DNA of 64,000 nt, taken from NCBI GenBank assembly GCA_949524905.1, contig CATINC010000005.1:62001-126000 (forward strand). The letters are read 5' to 3'. The notes under the pieces are model-generated. The model did no database searches. It was not told where the DNA came from and saw only the letters and a program-made list of their open reading frames with translations. How positions within the stretch are numbered: position 1 is the first letter of the stretch; each line of letters starts with the position of its first letter. This DNA comes from Opitutia bacterium UBA7350 (GTDB lineage: Bacteria > Verrucomicrobiota > Verrucomicrobiia > Opitutales > Coraliomargaritaceae). Position numbers and translations under genes: made by a program. This document shows positions 35,621 through 45,234 of the stretch, piece by piece.

Positions 35621-36554
35621 AACTCACCAAGCTGCGGCTTCGGGGCATTGCTCGGTCCTGCTGGATACGAGTGTTGCCATGCTTGCTCCGGTCGCGGGTG
35701 CACGTTTTTTAGATGGAACCTTTGGGGGTGGCGGGCACACTGAAGCTTTGCTTAATTCAGCGGATGCGGTAACTGTAGTTGCCTTAGACCGTGATCCGGA
35801 AGCCGCTGAGCGAGCAGAAGTTTTCAGATCTCAATACGGAGACCAGTTTAGTTTTCATGCCATGAATTTTGGCGATATTGCAGAACTTGAGGCTACCGAC
35901 TTTGATGGCATCCTTTTTGATTTTGGATTGTCCTCGTTTCAATTAGATCATCCCGAGCGCGGTTTTTCTTTCCGGTCCGATGCACCGGTGGATATGCGAA
36001 TGGATCCAGAATCTGGGCAAAGTGCATCTGAATTTCTCGAATGTGCGACGGAGGCAGAATTAATCGAAGCTATCCGTAATTATGGTGAGGAGAAGCGTTG
36101 GCGCCGAGTCGTTGCTGCCATTCTTGAGGCACGTGGTACCGGAAATTTAAATCGTACCCAATCGCTCGCAGGCTTGATCTGTTCTGCCGTAGAGCCGAGT
36201 CCGCGAGGACGTAGTAAAGTCCATCCTGCAACGCGTAGTTTTCAAGGTATTCGTATCGCAGTAAACGATGAGTTGGGTGCGATTGAACGCGCCTTGCCAG
36301 CTGCCTTCGACCGGCTCCGAGCGGGTGGCATTCTTGTTGCCATCAGTTTTCACTCGCTCGAAGACCGCATCGTGAAGCGTTTTTGCCGTCGTATGGCAGG
36401 ACGCCCCGAACACGCTAATGATAGTCGAACACTCGACGAGCGCGAGGAACGTGCGCGAATGCTCTCCACGCGTGCAATTGCACCCAGTGTAGATGAAATA
36501 AAGAACAATCCTCGGAGTCGCAGTGCGCGACTGCGTGCCATCCAGAAGCTTTGA
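35601..36554 (+). CDS. rsmH: 16S rRNA (cytosine(1402)-N4)-methyltransferase
   Basis: LDGTFGGGGHTEALL, DGILFDFGLSSFQLDHPERGFSF, AISFHSLEDRIVKRF. Confidence 0.97.
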   Translation: MLCSLDETHQAAASGHCSVLLDTSVAMLAPVAGARFLDGTFGGGGHTEALLNSADAVTVVALDRDPEAAERAEVFRSQYGDQFSFHAMNFGDIAELEATDFDGILFDFGLSSFQLDHPERGFSFRSDAPVDMRMDPESGQSASEFLECATEAELIEAIRNYGEEKRWRRVVAAILEARGTGNLNRTQSLAGLICSAVEPSPRGRSKVHPATRSFQGIRIAVNDELGAIERALPAAFDRLRAGGILVAISFHSLEDRIVKRFCRRMAGRPEHANDSRTLDEREERARMLSTRAIAPSVDEIKNNPRSRSARLRAIQKL

Positions 36555-36955
36555 TGATAAAAAAGACACCATTCACCTTCTCTCAATCTAGAGTGCGCCA
36601 AAATTGCATTACTTCTCTGGTGGGCCTTGGGTTGCTAACAGTGTGTTGTGCGTTTACTCTGGTGTGGATGCAGCAGGAAATTTCTCGTACAGCAAGCCAA
36701 GGAGCTAAGCTGGAGTCACAGTTAGCTGAGAAAGTGGATAAGCTTCGTTATCTCGACGAAAAGATTTCGCGCCTCCATCAACCCATTGTACTACAAGGAA
36801 AAGTTTCGGGCATGCTTCGCGCAGCAGAGGATCTCCAAGTTGTTTGGGTATCTGAGCGCATAAGTGCGGAAGGTCGTATTTATGCTGACGCCACTCGTTC
36901 CAGCGCACCTGGACTTGCTCTGATGTTTGAATCTAAGACCCCTGTAAACCCCTAA
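36551..36955 (+). CDS. ftsL: FtsL-like small bitopic division protein
   Basis: Single TM (LVGLGLLTVCCAFTLVWM) followed by coiled coil; position between rsmH and ftsI; overlaps rsmH stop. Confidence 0.65.
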   Translation: MMIKKTPFTFSQSRVRQNCITSLVGLGLLTVCCAFTLVWMQQEISRTASQGAKLESQLAEKVDKLRYLDEKISRLHQPIVLQGKVSGMLRAAEDLQVVWVSERISAEGRIYADATRSSAPGLALMFESKTPVNP

Positions 36956-36959
36956 AGCC

Positions 36960-37157
36960 ATGACACATCACTACGTTACCAGCGCCCATTTTCGAACACC
37001 CTCTGGTTGTCCCGGTATCGAACCTGTCCTCAACGTCCTCCAGCAAAACCGTCGCTTACCTGACCCTATAAACAAAGAGAACCCCTCAGGTCCGCCTTTG
37101 TCTCCTTCCGCTTCAACCCTTCAAAAGATGACCCGGCGTTTCAAGCCACATGAGTAA
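36960..37157 (+). CDS. Small hypothetical ORF between ftsL-like and ftsI
   Basis: 65-aa ORF filling the gap with 4-nt and 9-nt spacers; no recognisable domain. Confidence 0.35.
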   Translation: MTHHYVTSAHFRTPSGCPGIEPVLNVLQQNRRLPDPINKENPSGPPLSPSASTLQKMTRRFKPHE

Positions 37158-37166
37158 ACCAACCCG

Positions 37167-38975
37167 ATGAGCCAGGCTTTTGTATGTACCCAACGTGCTA
37201 CTTTAATTCAATCAGTGATTGCGCTGGCTTTTTGCATCCTACTTGGTCGTCTTTTTTATCTTCATATTTGGAACCATGAAGATCTAGCTGATCGAGCTCA
37301 AAGCAGCCGTCAAATGGTTAAAGTGATTGAAGCACGCCGAGGAAACATCGTAGACCAACGCGGTAACCTCCTTGCTTCTACTCAAATGACCATTGATCTT
37401 GGAGTAGATCCACAATCGATACGTGAAAGTGATACTTCTAAATTACCAGAACTCGCAGCTTTGCTGAACAAATCCTTGGAGGAAATCGAAACTGCCTTTG
37501 CGACTACCTCCCGAATTCGCACAGATGGCACTCCCTACTTAGTGCGTTGGGTCCCCCTTGTTAAAGGACTCAACCAAGAGATCGCAGCAGAAGTCGATGC
37601 TCTTGGTATCAAAGGCGTCTACGGCAATAATCGGTATGCCCGTACTTATCCCGGTGGTAAACTCGCCGCCCATGTGCTTGGTTATGTTAATAAGGCAGAT
37701 GTTGCCGCAAACGGAGTAGAGCAAACCTTCAATTATTACCTACGTGGTCAGGACGGATGGGTAGAATCTGAACGAGATGGGCGACGCCGCGAGATGGCTC
37801 AATATCGCGACCGAGAAGTACTCCCGCATGATGGGCTTAATTTACAGCTATGTCTCGATCAAATGATCCAACATATTATTGAAGGCGAGGTCGACCGTCT
37901 TGCCGAAGAATATGATCCGGAGAGTATCAGTATCATTGTGAGCGAACCAACGACCGGTGCCTTACTCGGGTTAGCAAACTACCCGAGTTATGATCTAAAC
38001 GAATACTATAATACTCAGAAATACCCAGTAGCCAATCAGCGCAACCGCGCCTTGACCGATTCCTTTGAGCCTGGCTCTACTTTTAAAATAGTACCCATTG
38101 CGGCAGCATTGAATGAGCGATTGGTGCGGGCTAACCAAGAATTTGCGACCAACTTGACGCATATGAACTATCGTGGTCGCAAGGTGAATCTGCCGCGCGA
38201 CGATCATATCAAATCAAACTCATTACGGTTAAACCAAATATTAGTGAAGTCGAGTAATCGAGCTTCGGCGCAAGTGGGGATGCTGCTCGGTGAGCAAATG
38301 CTATATGATTATGCCAGTGCATTTGGATACGGAGAACCAACCGGTTGCGATCTTGTAGGGGAGGGTACGGGCGTCCTGCACCCAGTTCGAAATTGGGATG
38401 GGCTAACGATTACCCGTATGCCGATGGGGCATGCCGTAAGCGCTACCCCGATGCAGGTACACACGGCGATGTCAGTTTTTGCCAATCAGGGCATTCTTAT
38501 GGAGCCCATGGTGGTGCGTCAGGTATACGATGCTGCGGGCGAATCAGTGGTGCAGTTTCGTCCACGAGCAAAACGCCGTGTTATCTCAACTGAAACTGCA
38601 GAACTTGTCACGAATATGTTAACGGATGTGGTCGAGGTTGGTACGGCTCGGCGCACAGCGCGTCTCGATGGACATTTTGCCGCTGGCAAGACCGGAACAA
38701 CGCAGAAAATTGAAAACGGCAGTTATTCTCGAACAAAACAAGTGACTTCTTTCAGCGGATTTTTACCCGCACGTAATCCACAACTCGTGATCACGGTGGT
38801 GGTTGACCACCCCAAGGTATATAAAGCCTCCGGGGGAAAAGTTTGTGGTCCTGCCTTTAAGAATATTGCGCAATCCTGCATTGCCTATCTAGGGATTCGC
38901 TCCGATCGCCAGGTTTCTGCACCGCTTGCACTTAAGCCTTTATTGCTTCATGGAACTAGCCGAATGTCAAATTAG
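37167..38975 (+). CDS. ftsI: Penicillin-binding protein, FtsI/PBP3 type transpeptidase
   Basis: N-terminal TM; EARRGNIVDQRGNLLA; SFEPGSTFKI (SxxK), KSSNRAS (SxN), GKTGTTQK (KTG). Confidence 0.95.
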   Translation: MSQAFVCTQRATLIQSVIALAFCILLGRLFYLHIWNHEDLADRAQSSRQMVKVIEARRGNIVDQRGNLLASTQMTIDLGVDPQSIRESDTSKLPELAALLNKSLEEIETAFATTSRIRTDGTPYLVRWVPLVKGLNQEIAAEVDALGIKGVYGNNRYARTYPGGKLAAHVLGYVNKADVAANGVEQTFNYYLRGQDGWVESERDGRRREMAQYRDREVLPHDGLNLQLCLDQMIQHIIEGEVDRLAEEYDPESISIIVSEPTTGALLGLANYPSYDLNEYYNTQKYPVANQRNRALTDSFEPGSTFKIVPIAAALNERLVRANQEFATNLTHMNYRGRKVNLPRDDHIKSNSLRLNQILVKSSNRASAQVGMLLGEQMLYDYASAFGYGEPTGCDLVGEGTGVLHPVRNWDGLTITRMPMGHAVSATPMQVHTAMSVFANQGILMEPMVVRQVYDAAGESVVQFRPRAKRRVISTETAELVTNMLTDVVEVGTARRTARLDGHFAAGKTGTTQKIENGSYSRTKQVTSFSGFLPARNPQLVITVVVDHPKVYKASGGKVCGPAFKNIAQSCIAYLGIRSDRQVSAPLALKPLLLHGTSRMSN

Positions 38976-39036
38976 TCTACTGCTCGATCAGTCTTTTATC
39001 AGAGCAAAGCTGCGCAACAAAGCTCAGGCTTTTAAG

Positions 39037-40551
39037 ATGGAGCTTCCTCAATCCCGGAAAGGTCACAGCATAGGTGAATTAGTGGAGTGCATGGATGGCA
39101 AAAACTTCAATGGAAAAGATGAAGCGGAAATCACCTGCCTGATTACGGATAGTCGTCGAGTCGTTCCAGGAGCACTTTTTTTCGCAATTGGCGGGCTGCG
39201 CACCGATGGTAATTTTTATATTGAGGAGGCCGTAGATCGAGGTGCGGTCGCTATTGTTTCTGAAAAGAATTTAGGAGATCATATGCCTGTGCCGTGTATT
39301 CGGGTTTCGGATGTTCGTGAGGCCCTCGCTCTTGCAGCGCGTCAATTTTATGATCTGCCCGATGCGGATCTAAAAATAACAGGCATCACTGGAACAAACG
39401 GCAAGACCACCGTTGCAATGTTGCTGCAGCATTTATTAGGCGGAAACAAACAGGTGGGCATGCTCGGCACCGTTCGCTACGACTTGGGTAATCGCACCCT
39501 ACCTTCATTTAAAACAACGCCCGAATCCGTTGATACTTTTGCTCTATTGGATCAGATCCGCGCCGCTGGATGTCAGGAGGTTGCCATGGAAATCAGTTCG
39601 CATGGTCTTGAGCAAAAACGGGTTTTTGGGATGTCTGTAGAGGTTGCCGCCTTTTTAAATCTCACTCGTGATCACATCGATTACCACCAAACCATGGAAG
39701 CCTATTTTGCTTCCAAGAAATTACTCTTTAATGGGGGCAACGGTAGGGTGCCCAAAAGCGCGGTGATTAATCTCGATTGCCCCTATGGTCATCAATTAGC
39801 AGCAGTGCTTGATTCGACGCTTTCTTGCACGACATTTGCGATTGATGCCAAGGCAGATATTTTTGCAGAGGCTGTGCATCTGTCAAAGGATCACACTGAA
39901 TTTACTTTGCATTGGAATGGCGGTCGCACTCAAGTACGCTCACCTTTGCTTGGGCGCCATAATGTGAGTAATCTTCTTGCGGCTTTAGCAATTGGCCTTG
40001 TGAGGGCTTACCCCATGGATGCCATGCTCGCCCGCTTGGATTTTTTCCCCGCCGTTCCGGGTCGTATGGAACGGGTGGTGTGCGGTCAAAAATTTAACGT
40101 CTTAGTGGATTACGCGCATACAGATGATGCTCTCTATCATGCCTGCACGATGGTACGGGAATTGACTTCTGGTCAATCGATACTGGTATTTGGTTGTGGT
40201 GGCGATCGTGACCGCACTAAACGTGCACCTATGCTAAAAGCAGCCATCCTAGGAGCTGATATTATTATCGTTACCTCTGATAATCCCCGAACCGAATCAC
40301 AGGATCAAATATTTGAAGACATGCGGACTGCATTGAGCGCAGCTGATTTTGAACGAGTGCAATTTATCCCCGATCGCAAGCGAGCAATTTCCATTGCATT
40401 AGATTTGGCAAAAGCAGAGGACTGCGTTCTGGTTGCCGGAAAAGGGCACGAGCGCTACCAAGAATTTGACGGTTCGGTTATTTCGTTTGATGATCGTCAA
40501 GTGATACGAGAATTATGGGATCTTAAAGCTAGGGACAGCGCCGGGCAATGA
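39037..40551 (+). CDS. murE: UDP-MurNAc-L-Ala-D-Glu:meso-diaminopimelate ligase
   Basis: ITGITGTNGKTTVAML, SSHGLEQKRV, ITSDNPRTE-type motif (VTSDNPRTESQDQI) for DAP; start chosen after the ftsI stop. Confidence 0.95.
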   Translation: MELPQSRKGHSIGELVECMDGKNFNGKDEAEITCLITDSRRVVPGALFFAIGGLRTDGNFYIEEAVDRGAVAIVSEKNLGDHMPVPCIRVSDVREALALAARQFYDLPDADLKITGITGTNGKTTVAMLLQHLLGGNKQVGMLGTVRYDLGNRTLPSFKTTPESVDTFALLDQIRAAGCQEVAMEISSHGLEQKRVFGMSVEVAAFLNLTRDHIDYHQTMEAYFASKKLLFNGGNGRVPKSAVINLDCPYGHQLAAVLDSTLSCTTFAIDAKADIFAEAVHLSKDHTEFTLHWNGGRTQVRSPLLGRHNVSNLLAALAIGLVRAYPMDAMLARLDFFPAVPGRMERVVCGQKFNVLVDYAHTDDALYHACTMVRELTSGQSILVFGCGGDRDRTKRAPMLKAAILGADIIIVTSDNPRTESQDQIFEDMRTALSAADFERVQFIPDRKRAISIALDLAKAEDCVLVAGKGHERYQEFDGSVISFDDRQVIRELWDLKARDSAGQ

Positions 40552-41915
40552 CGGTATTTAATCCAGCAGATTTGGCACGTTGGACTGGTGGGCAATGGAT
40601 CGCACCACCACCACCTTTGATTCAGGGCTTACATTTTGATACGCGTTTAATGAAATCGGGATCAGGCTTTGTGGCTCTAAGCCAAGGCGAGCGGAACGGG
40701 CATGATTTTTTAGAGGCGTCAATGGAAGCAGGGGCGATTTGTGCCATTGTTGAGCAAATCTGCCATACGCGTTTGCCACAGCTTGTTGTCGTAGACAGCA
40801 TGAAGGCACTCGCTGATATTGCTCAAGCACATCGTGAGCGTTTTCGCCAACCTGTCATTGGGATAACGGGTAGTTGTGGTAAGACTTCAACCAAAGGTAT
40901 CCTAAAGGGTTTATTGGGAAACGCTCGTTGTCATGTAACTCCAGGTAATTGGAATAATTGTATCGGTGTTCCCATGACTTTGTTTGGTTTGAATACAGAC
41001 CAACACAATTTTGCAGTTATTGAAGCTGGAATAAGTGAGGTAGGCGAAATGAAAACCTTGTCTGGTATGATTCAACCAGACCTCGCAATCGTCACTCATG
41101 TCGGACCAGCCCACCTTGATGGTTTGGGATCCACTGCAGGGGTGGCACGTGAAAAAGCAAGTATTATGGCATCTGCTCGATCAGAGGCTCGTTTGATCGT
41201 GCCGGAGTCTGTCTATGCTTTTCCAGAATTTAAAGCCTTGGCGGCGCGCATTTGCTTGGTGCTCGAGGGCGATACGGCCGTGCCCGAACCTGCACCGGCT
41301 CAATATGTGAGATATTACGGTACCGAAAATGGCATTGCCCTGCTAAAAAAAGAATATCCTTTCCCGTCAGTTAGTGCTGGTATGCGCTCAAATGCAGCAC
41401 TGGCTCTAGTCGCAGCTCAGATGCTCCAAGCGGAGGATTTTAAGGGGGCTCAATCGCTCTCATCTTGGAAACCAGATCCTCATCGCGGGGAGTACTTTGA
41501 TTATGAAGAACAATCTTTTTATGTGGATTGTTACAATGCGAACCCAGCCTCTATGCTCGATGCTATGCGAACTTTTGAGGCAACCACTCCCGTTGAAGTC
41601 AAACGTGCTTATGTTATTGGTGCAATGGAGGAATTGGGAACAGATGCAGTTGCCTTGCACGAAACCATTGGGCGAAATTTGCGCCTCAGGGAAAATGATT
41701 TCTTGTGCTTAGTGGGGCCAGAGCACTTGACTGCCGGATACCTTAAAGGTGCTCAAGCGGCGGGTATCGCAGCTGAGCAGGTCACCACCACAGTTTCGGT
41801 CGGCACAATCAAATCAAGCATTGCTGCTTTTAAAGGAGCCGTTTTTCTAAAGGGGAGTCGCGCTTTTAAACTGGAAACACTTTTACCTGAAATGCCTAAT
41901 TTTAAACCAGAATAA
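40548..41915 (+). CDS. murF: UDP-MurNAc-tripeptide:D-Ala-D-Ala ligase
   Basis: GITGSCGKTSTKGILKGLL, HVTPGNWNNCIGVPMTLF, DCYNANPASMLDAM. Confidence 0.96.
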   Translation: MTVFNPADLARWTGGQWIAPPPPLIQGLHFDTRLMKSGSGFVALSQGERNGHDFLEASMEAGAICAIVEQICHTRLPQLVVVDSMKALADIAQAHRERFRQPVIGITGSCGKTSTKGILKGLLGNARCHVTPGNWNNCIGVPMTLFGLNTDQHNFAVIEAGISEVGEMKTLSGMIQPDLAIVTHVGPAHLDGLGSTAGVAREKASIMASARSEARLIVPESVYAFPEFKALAARICLVLEGDTAVPEPAPAQYVRYYGTENGIALLKKEYPFPSVSAGMRSNAALALVAAQMLQAEDFKGAQSLSSWKPDPHRGEYFDYEEQSFYVDCYNANPASMLDAMRTFEATTPVEVKRAYVIGAMEELGTDAVALHETIGRNLRLRENDFLCLVGPEHLTAGYLKGAQAAGIAAEQVTTTVSVGTIKSSIAAFKGAVFLKGSRAFKLETLLPEMPNFKPE

Positions 41916-41922
41916 ATACCCG

Positions 41923-43023
41923 ATGCTAAGCTATCTTGCCGATTTTGAATCTTACTTTGGACCGTTGCGTCTATTTCGTTACCTAACCTTTCGCTCGGCA
42001 ATGGCAGGGATGACCGCGATGGGAATTGGCTTTCTCATTGGGCCTTGGTTGATTGCTCGTCTGCGTCTTTTGAGGGCGCGTCAGTCTATGCGGACGGAAA
42101 CAGAGGTAGGCGAACTGGCGAGCTTACACGCTGCTAAAGCAGAAACGCCCACGATGGGAGGATTGATGATTGCTGCTGCTGTGGTAGTTAGTGCTTTGCT
42201 TTGGGCGCGCCCAAATATTTACGTCATAACGGCATTGGTCGTTTACGGTGGATTAACGTTCATCGGTTTTTTGGATGACTACCTTAAAGTGACACAAGGC
42301 AGCAGCCGTGGCTTACCCGGTCGTTGGAAATTATTAGGGCAGGCAATTCTTACGGTATTAGCGATTACCCTTTTATTAAGTGTTCCCGAATCCGCCGCAA
42401 AAATGCGTGAACTCTGGGTGCCCTTTCACAAAACCATTTTGGTCGAACAGATGTCGCTGGTCTTGCTGTTTCCTTTTTTGTTCCTTGTTTTGGCTGGATC
42501 GAGTAATGCCATTAATCTTACCGATGGAGTTGATGGTCTGGCTATTGGATGCACGGTTACCTCGGCACTGGCCTATGCTATCATGGCGTACGCTGCAGGT
42601 AATGCCATCATGGCGGACTATCTCTTTATAAGTTTTGTACCGGGAGCAGGTGAACTATCGGTGCTGTGTGCTGCGCTGTTGGGAGCCAGTTTAACCTTTT
42701 TGTGGTATAATTGTCATCCCGCCGAAGTCTTTATGGGAGATACGGGGTCGCTCGCATTGGGTGGTCTTATTGGCATGATTGCCTTTATGGTACACCAGCC
42801 TTTGACCCTCGTAATCGTAGGAGGCATCTTTGTTTGCGAGGCCTTGTCTGTTATTTTCCAAGTGGGCTCCTTTAAATTACTCGGCAAGCGAATATTTAAA
42901 ATGTCGCCCATTCATCATCATTTTGAATTAACAGGTTGGCATGAAAATAAAGTCGTCATCCGTTTTTGGATTCTCTCTTTGATTTTCGCTATGGTTGGAT
43001 TAGCGACTTTAAAACTGCGCTAG
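41923..43023 (+). CDS. mraY: Phospho-MurNAc-pentapeptide transferase
   Basis: TPTMGGLMI, NLTDGVDGLAIG, MGDTGSLALGG, MSPIHHHFELTGW. Confidence 0.98.
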   Translation: MLSYLADFESYFGPLRLFRYLTFRSAMAGMTAMGIGFLIGPWLIARLRLLRARQSMRTETEVGELASLHAAKAETPTMGGLMIAAAVVVSALLWARPNIYVITALVVYGGLTFIGFLDDYLKVTQGSSRGLPGRWKLLGQAILTVLAITLLLSVPESAAKMRELWVPFHKTILVEQMSLVLLFPFLFLVLAGSSNAINLTDGVDGLAIGCTVTSALAYAIMAYAAGNAIMADYLFISFVPGAGELSVLCAALLGASLTFLWYNCHPAEVFMGDTGSLALGGLIGMIAFMVHQPLTLVIVGGIFVCEALSVIFQVGSFKLLGKRIFKMSPIHHHFELTGWHENKVVIRFWILSLIFAMVGLATLKLR

Positions 43024-43025
43024 CA

Positions 43026-44270
43026 ATGGGACAAAGCTTGGCAATACTTGGTATGGGTTTAAGTGGTCAAGCGGCTGCAAAATTAGCGCAAGCACAGGGA
43101 GATCAGGTGATCACTTTTGATGCGACTGCCAAAGCCGATGCAGCTGAATTCTCCAAAACAGATCTTACGGCAGTTGACCAAATCCTAATCAGCCCAGGTT
43201 TCGAAGCGAGTCATCCCTGGCGGCAATGCGCTTTAGCGAGTGATAAACCATGCATAAGCGAGATAGAATACGCAGCCGAAAAATGGCGCGGAAAAATATA
43301 CGGAGTGACTGGGACCAATGGTAAGACCTCACTCACAGAACTTTTAGCGGCCGCTTTTTGTATAAGCGGTGCAGATGCTATTGCCTGTGGTAATATTGGA
43401 GTTCCGTTTTCTGAAGTTGCAAATAGTGCTAGAAACACATCCCAGACGATTGCAGTTTGTGAGCTCAGCTCATTTCAGGCAGAACTAGTAGAGCGATTTC
43501 AGCTCGACGGTTTGTTATGGACAAATTTTGCGCCGGATCATCTTGATCGTTACCACCAACTCAGCGACTATCTTAATGCTAAGTGGAAGCTTGTACATTG
43601 CCTCAAGACACAGGCTCCTTTCTTTTATGGGGTCGAGGTGAGTGAGGCCATCGAGGCACACGCACTGGAAGCCAAGGGATCAAGTGTAGCAGTTGAAGCC
43701 ATTGATCTTTCTGGGCTTCCTGTGGATTCACCTTTTAGGCACTCACCACAGCAAGCCAACCTCGCTCTGGCACAAGCATTATGGCAAGAGCTTGGTCTGG
43801 GAGCCTCGGCATTGCGTCAAGCAGCGGTAGAATTTAAAGTGCCTGCTTATCGCTTTGAACTTGTAGCACAGCATGCGGGCGTGAATTTTTGGAACGACTC
43901 AAAAGCTACTAATTTCCATGCAGTGAATGCCGCACTTGGATCTCTTTCGGAGGGTTCGGTTTTCTGGATTGGGGGAGGGCGCGCCAAAGGGGGCAATCCT
44001 GCCGATTTAGTGGCTATCTTGGAGGGTCGCATTACTGAGGCTTGTATCTATGGAGAATGTGCACCATCACTGAGCTCTGCCCTAAATGAATCCAGTATAC
44101 CGTACCATCAAAGTAAGGATTGTGGCGATGCCATTCGCCAAGCAGCGCATCTGGCCCAAGCAAATCCTCCTGCCCATGTGCTGTTCAGTCCTGGCTTTGC
44201 TAGTTTTGATGCATTTTCCTCGTACCTAGAGCGTGGAAAATACTTTGATTCGATTGTTTTTAGTTTGTAG
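43026..44270 (+). CDS. murD: UDP-MurNAc-L-Ala:D-Glu ligase
   Basis: GVTGTNGKTSLTELLAAAF, NFAPDHLDRYHQLSDYLNAK, FWNDSKATNFHAVNAAL. Confidence 0.95.
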   Translation: MGQSLAILGMGLSGQAAAKLAQAQGDQVITFDATAKADAAEFSKTDLTAVDQILISPGFEASHPWRQCALASDKPCISEIEYAAEKWRGKIYGVTGTNGKTSLTELLAAAFCISGADAIACGNIGVPFSEVANSARNTSQTIAVCELSSFQAELVERFQLDGLLWTNFAPDHLDRYHQLSDYLNAKWKLVHCLKTQAPFFYGVEVSEAIEAHALEAKGSSVAVEAIDLSGLPVDSPFRHSPQQANLALAQALWQELGLGASALRQAAVEFKVPAYRFELVAQHAGVNFWNDSKATNFHAVNAALGSLSEGSVFWIGGGRAKGGNPADLVAILEGRITEACIYGECAPSLSSALNESSIPYHQSKDCGDAIRQAAHLAQANPPAHVLFSPGFASFDAFSSYLERGKYFDSIVFSL

Positions 44271-44326
44271 CCTGAGCAACTGCTCGAATAATAAAGTTTT
44301 AAACGCAAAAAGTTACGCTTATCATC

Positions 44327-45196
44327 ATGAAATTATCTAAACTATTCGGACTTGTCCTAAGCCTACATTTGGGCCTCATCGCCATCCTTGTGATTCAACC
44401 TGGTTGTAGCACAACTCAACCACCGACACGCTTTGATCAAGGAGGTGTTTCGAGCATGAACAAAGCGCGGAGTCTTGACGAAGTCCTTCCCGAAAAGTCA
44501 GCCACCACGAGTCTTGATGCTGCTTTTAATGAACCTATTTATGGCACGATTGTTCGCGCAGAACCGCAACGACCCGTTGAGTCTGCTTTTGAGGATGAAG
44601 CTATGCCTGAGGTCGAAGTCACTGGCGATGGCTTTAGTAACTACACCGTTGAAGTAGGCGACAGTATGTGGGCTATTGCCAAAAAACTCAATGTCAGCCT
44701 CAAGGAACTACTGTCAGCAAATGGAATGGCTGAAAACGATCTATTGAGAGTGGGACGTGTGCTTCGCGTTCCCTCGCAAAGTACAGTTGTTAAAGTAAGC
44801 ACCATAACCGCTGATGTCTTTCAACCCTCGGGCTTCAACGCAGCGACTGCAACCTATGAAGTTGTTGCGGGTGATACCCTCGGGCGGATCGCTAAACAAT
44901 ACGATACCAGCGTTAAAGCTATCAAGGCTGCCAATAACAAAACATCCGACTTAATTCGAATTGGAGAGCAATTACTCATTCCTGTTAATGAAACCGCAGC
45001 TCCACAGATCACCGCACCCGTGGTGGCACCGGCAGATCCTATGACGCAAGTAAAGCCAGCAGACTCTGCTCCGGTGGAATTAAAAGAAGTGCCCAGTGAA
45101 CCGGTAATTGAATCTGAGGCAGAGTCCACGGTGGATACGGAGGCTTTGTTTGAGCAAACTCCAGAGGTGCCCATTACTCGAGAGGAGAACCCATAA
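44327..45196 (+). CDS. LysM-domain (two copies) envelope protein
   Basis: YTVEVGDSMWAIAKKLNVSLKELLSANGM and YEVVAGDTLGRIAKQYDTSVKAIKAANN; lipoprotein-like N-terminus ending QPGCSTTQ. Confidence 0.9.
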   Translation: MKLSKLFGLVLSLHLGLIAILVIQPGCSTTQPPTRFDQGGVSSMNKARSLDEVLPEKSATTSLDAAFNEPIYGTIVRAEPQRPVESAFEDEAMPEVEVTGDGFSNYTVEVGDSMWAIAKKLNVSLKELLSANGMAENDLLRVGRVLRVPSQSTVVKVSTITADVFQPSGFNAATATYEVVAGDTLGRIAKQYDTSVKAIKAANNKTSDLIRIGEQLLIPVNETAAPQITAPVVAPADPMTQVKPADSAPVELKEVPSEPVIESEAESTVDTEALFEQTPEVPITREENP

Positions 45197-45234
45197 TAAT
45201 AACCCTGCCTATAAATCTCACCATCCAGTAGGGC

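Noticed and set aside
38926-39037. N-terminal extension of the murE ORF into ftsI
   Set aside because: Overlaps the 3' end of ftsI; a start at 39037 is more plausible.
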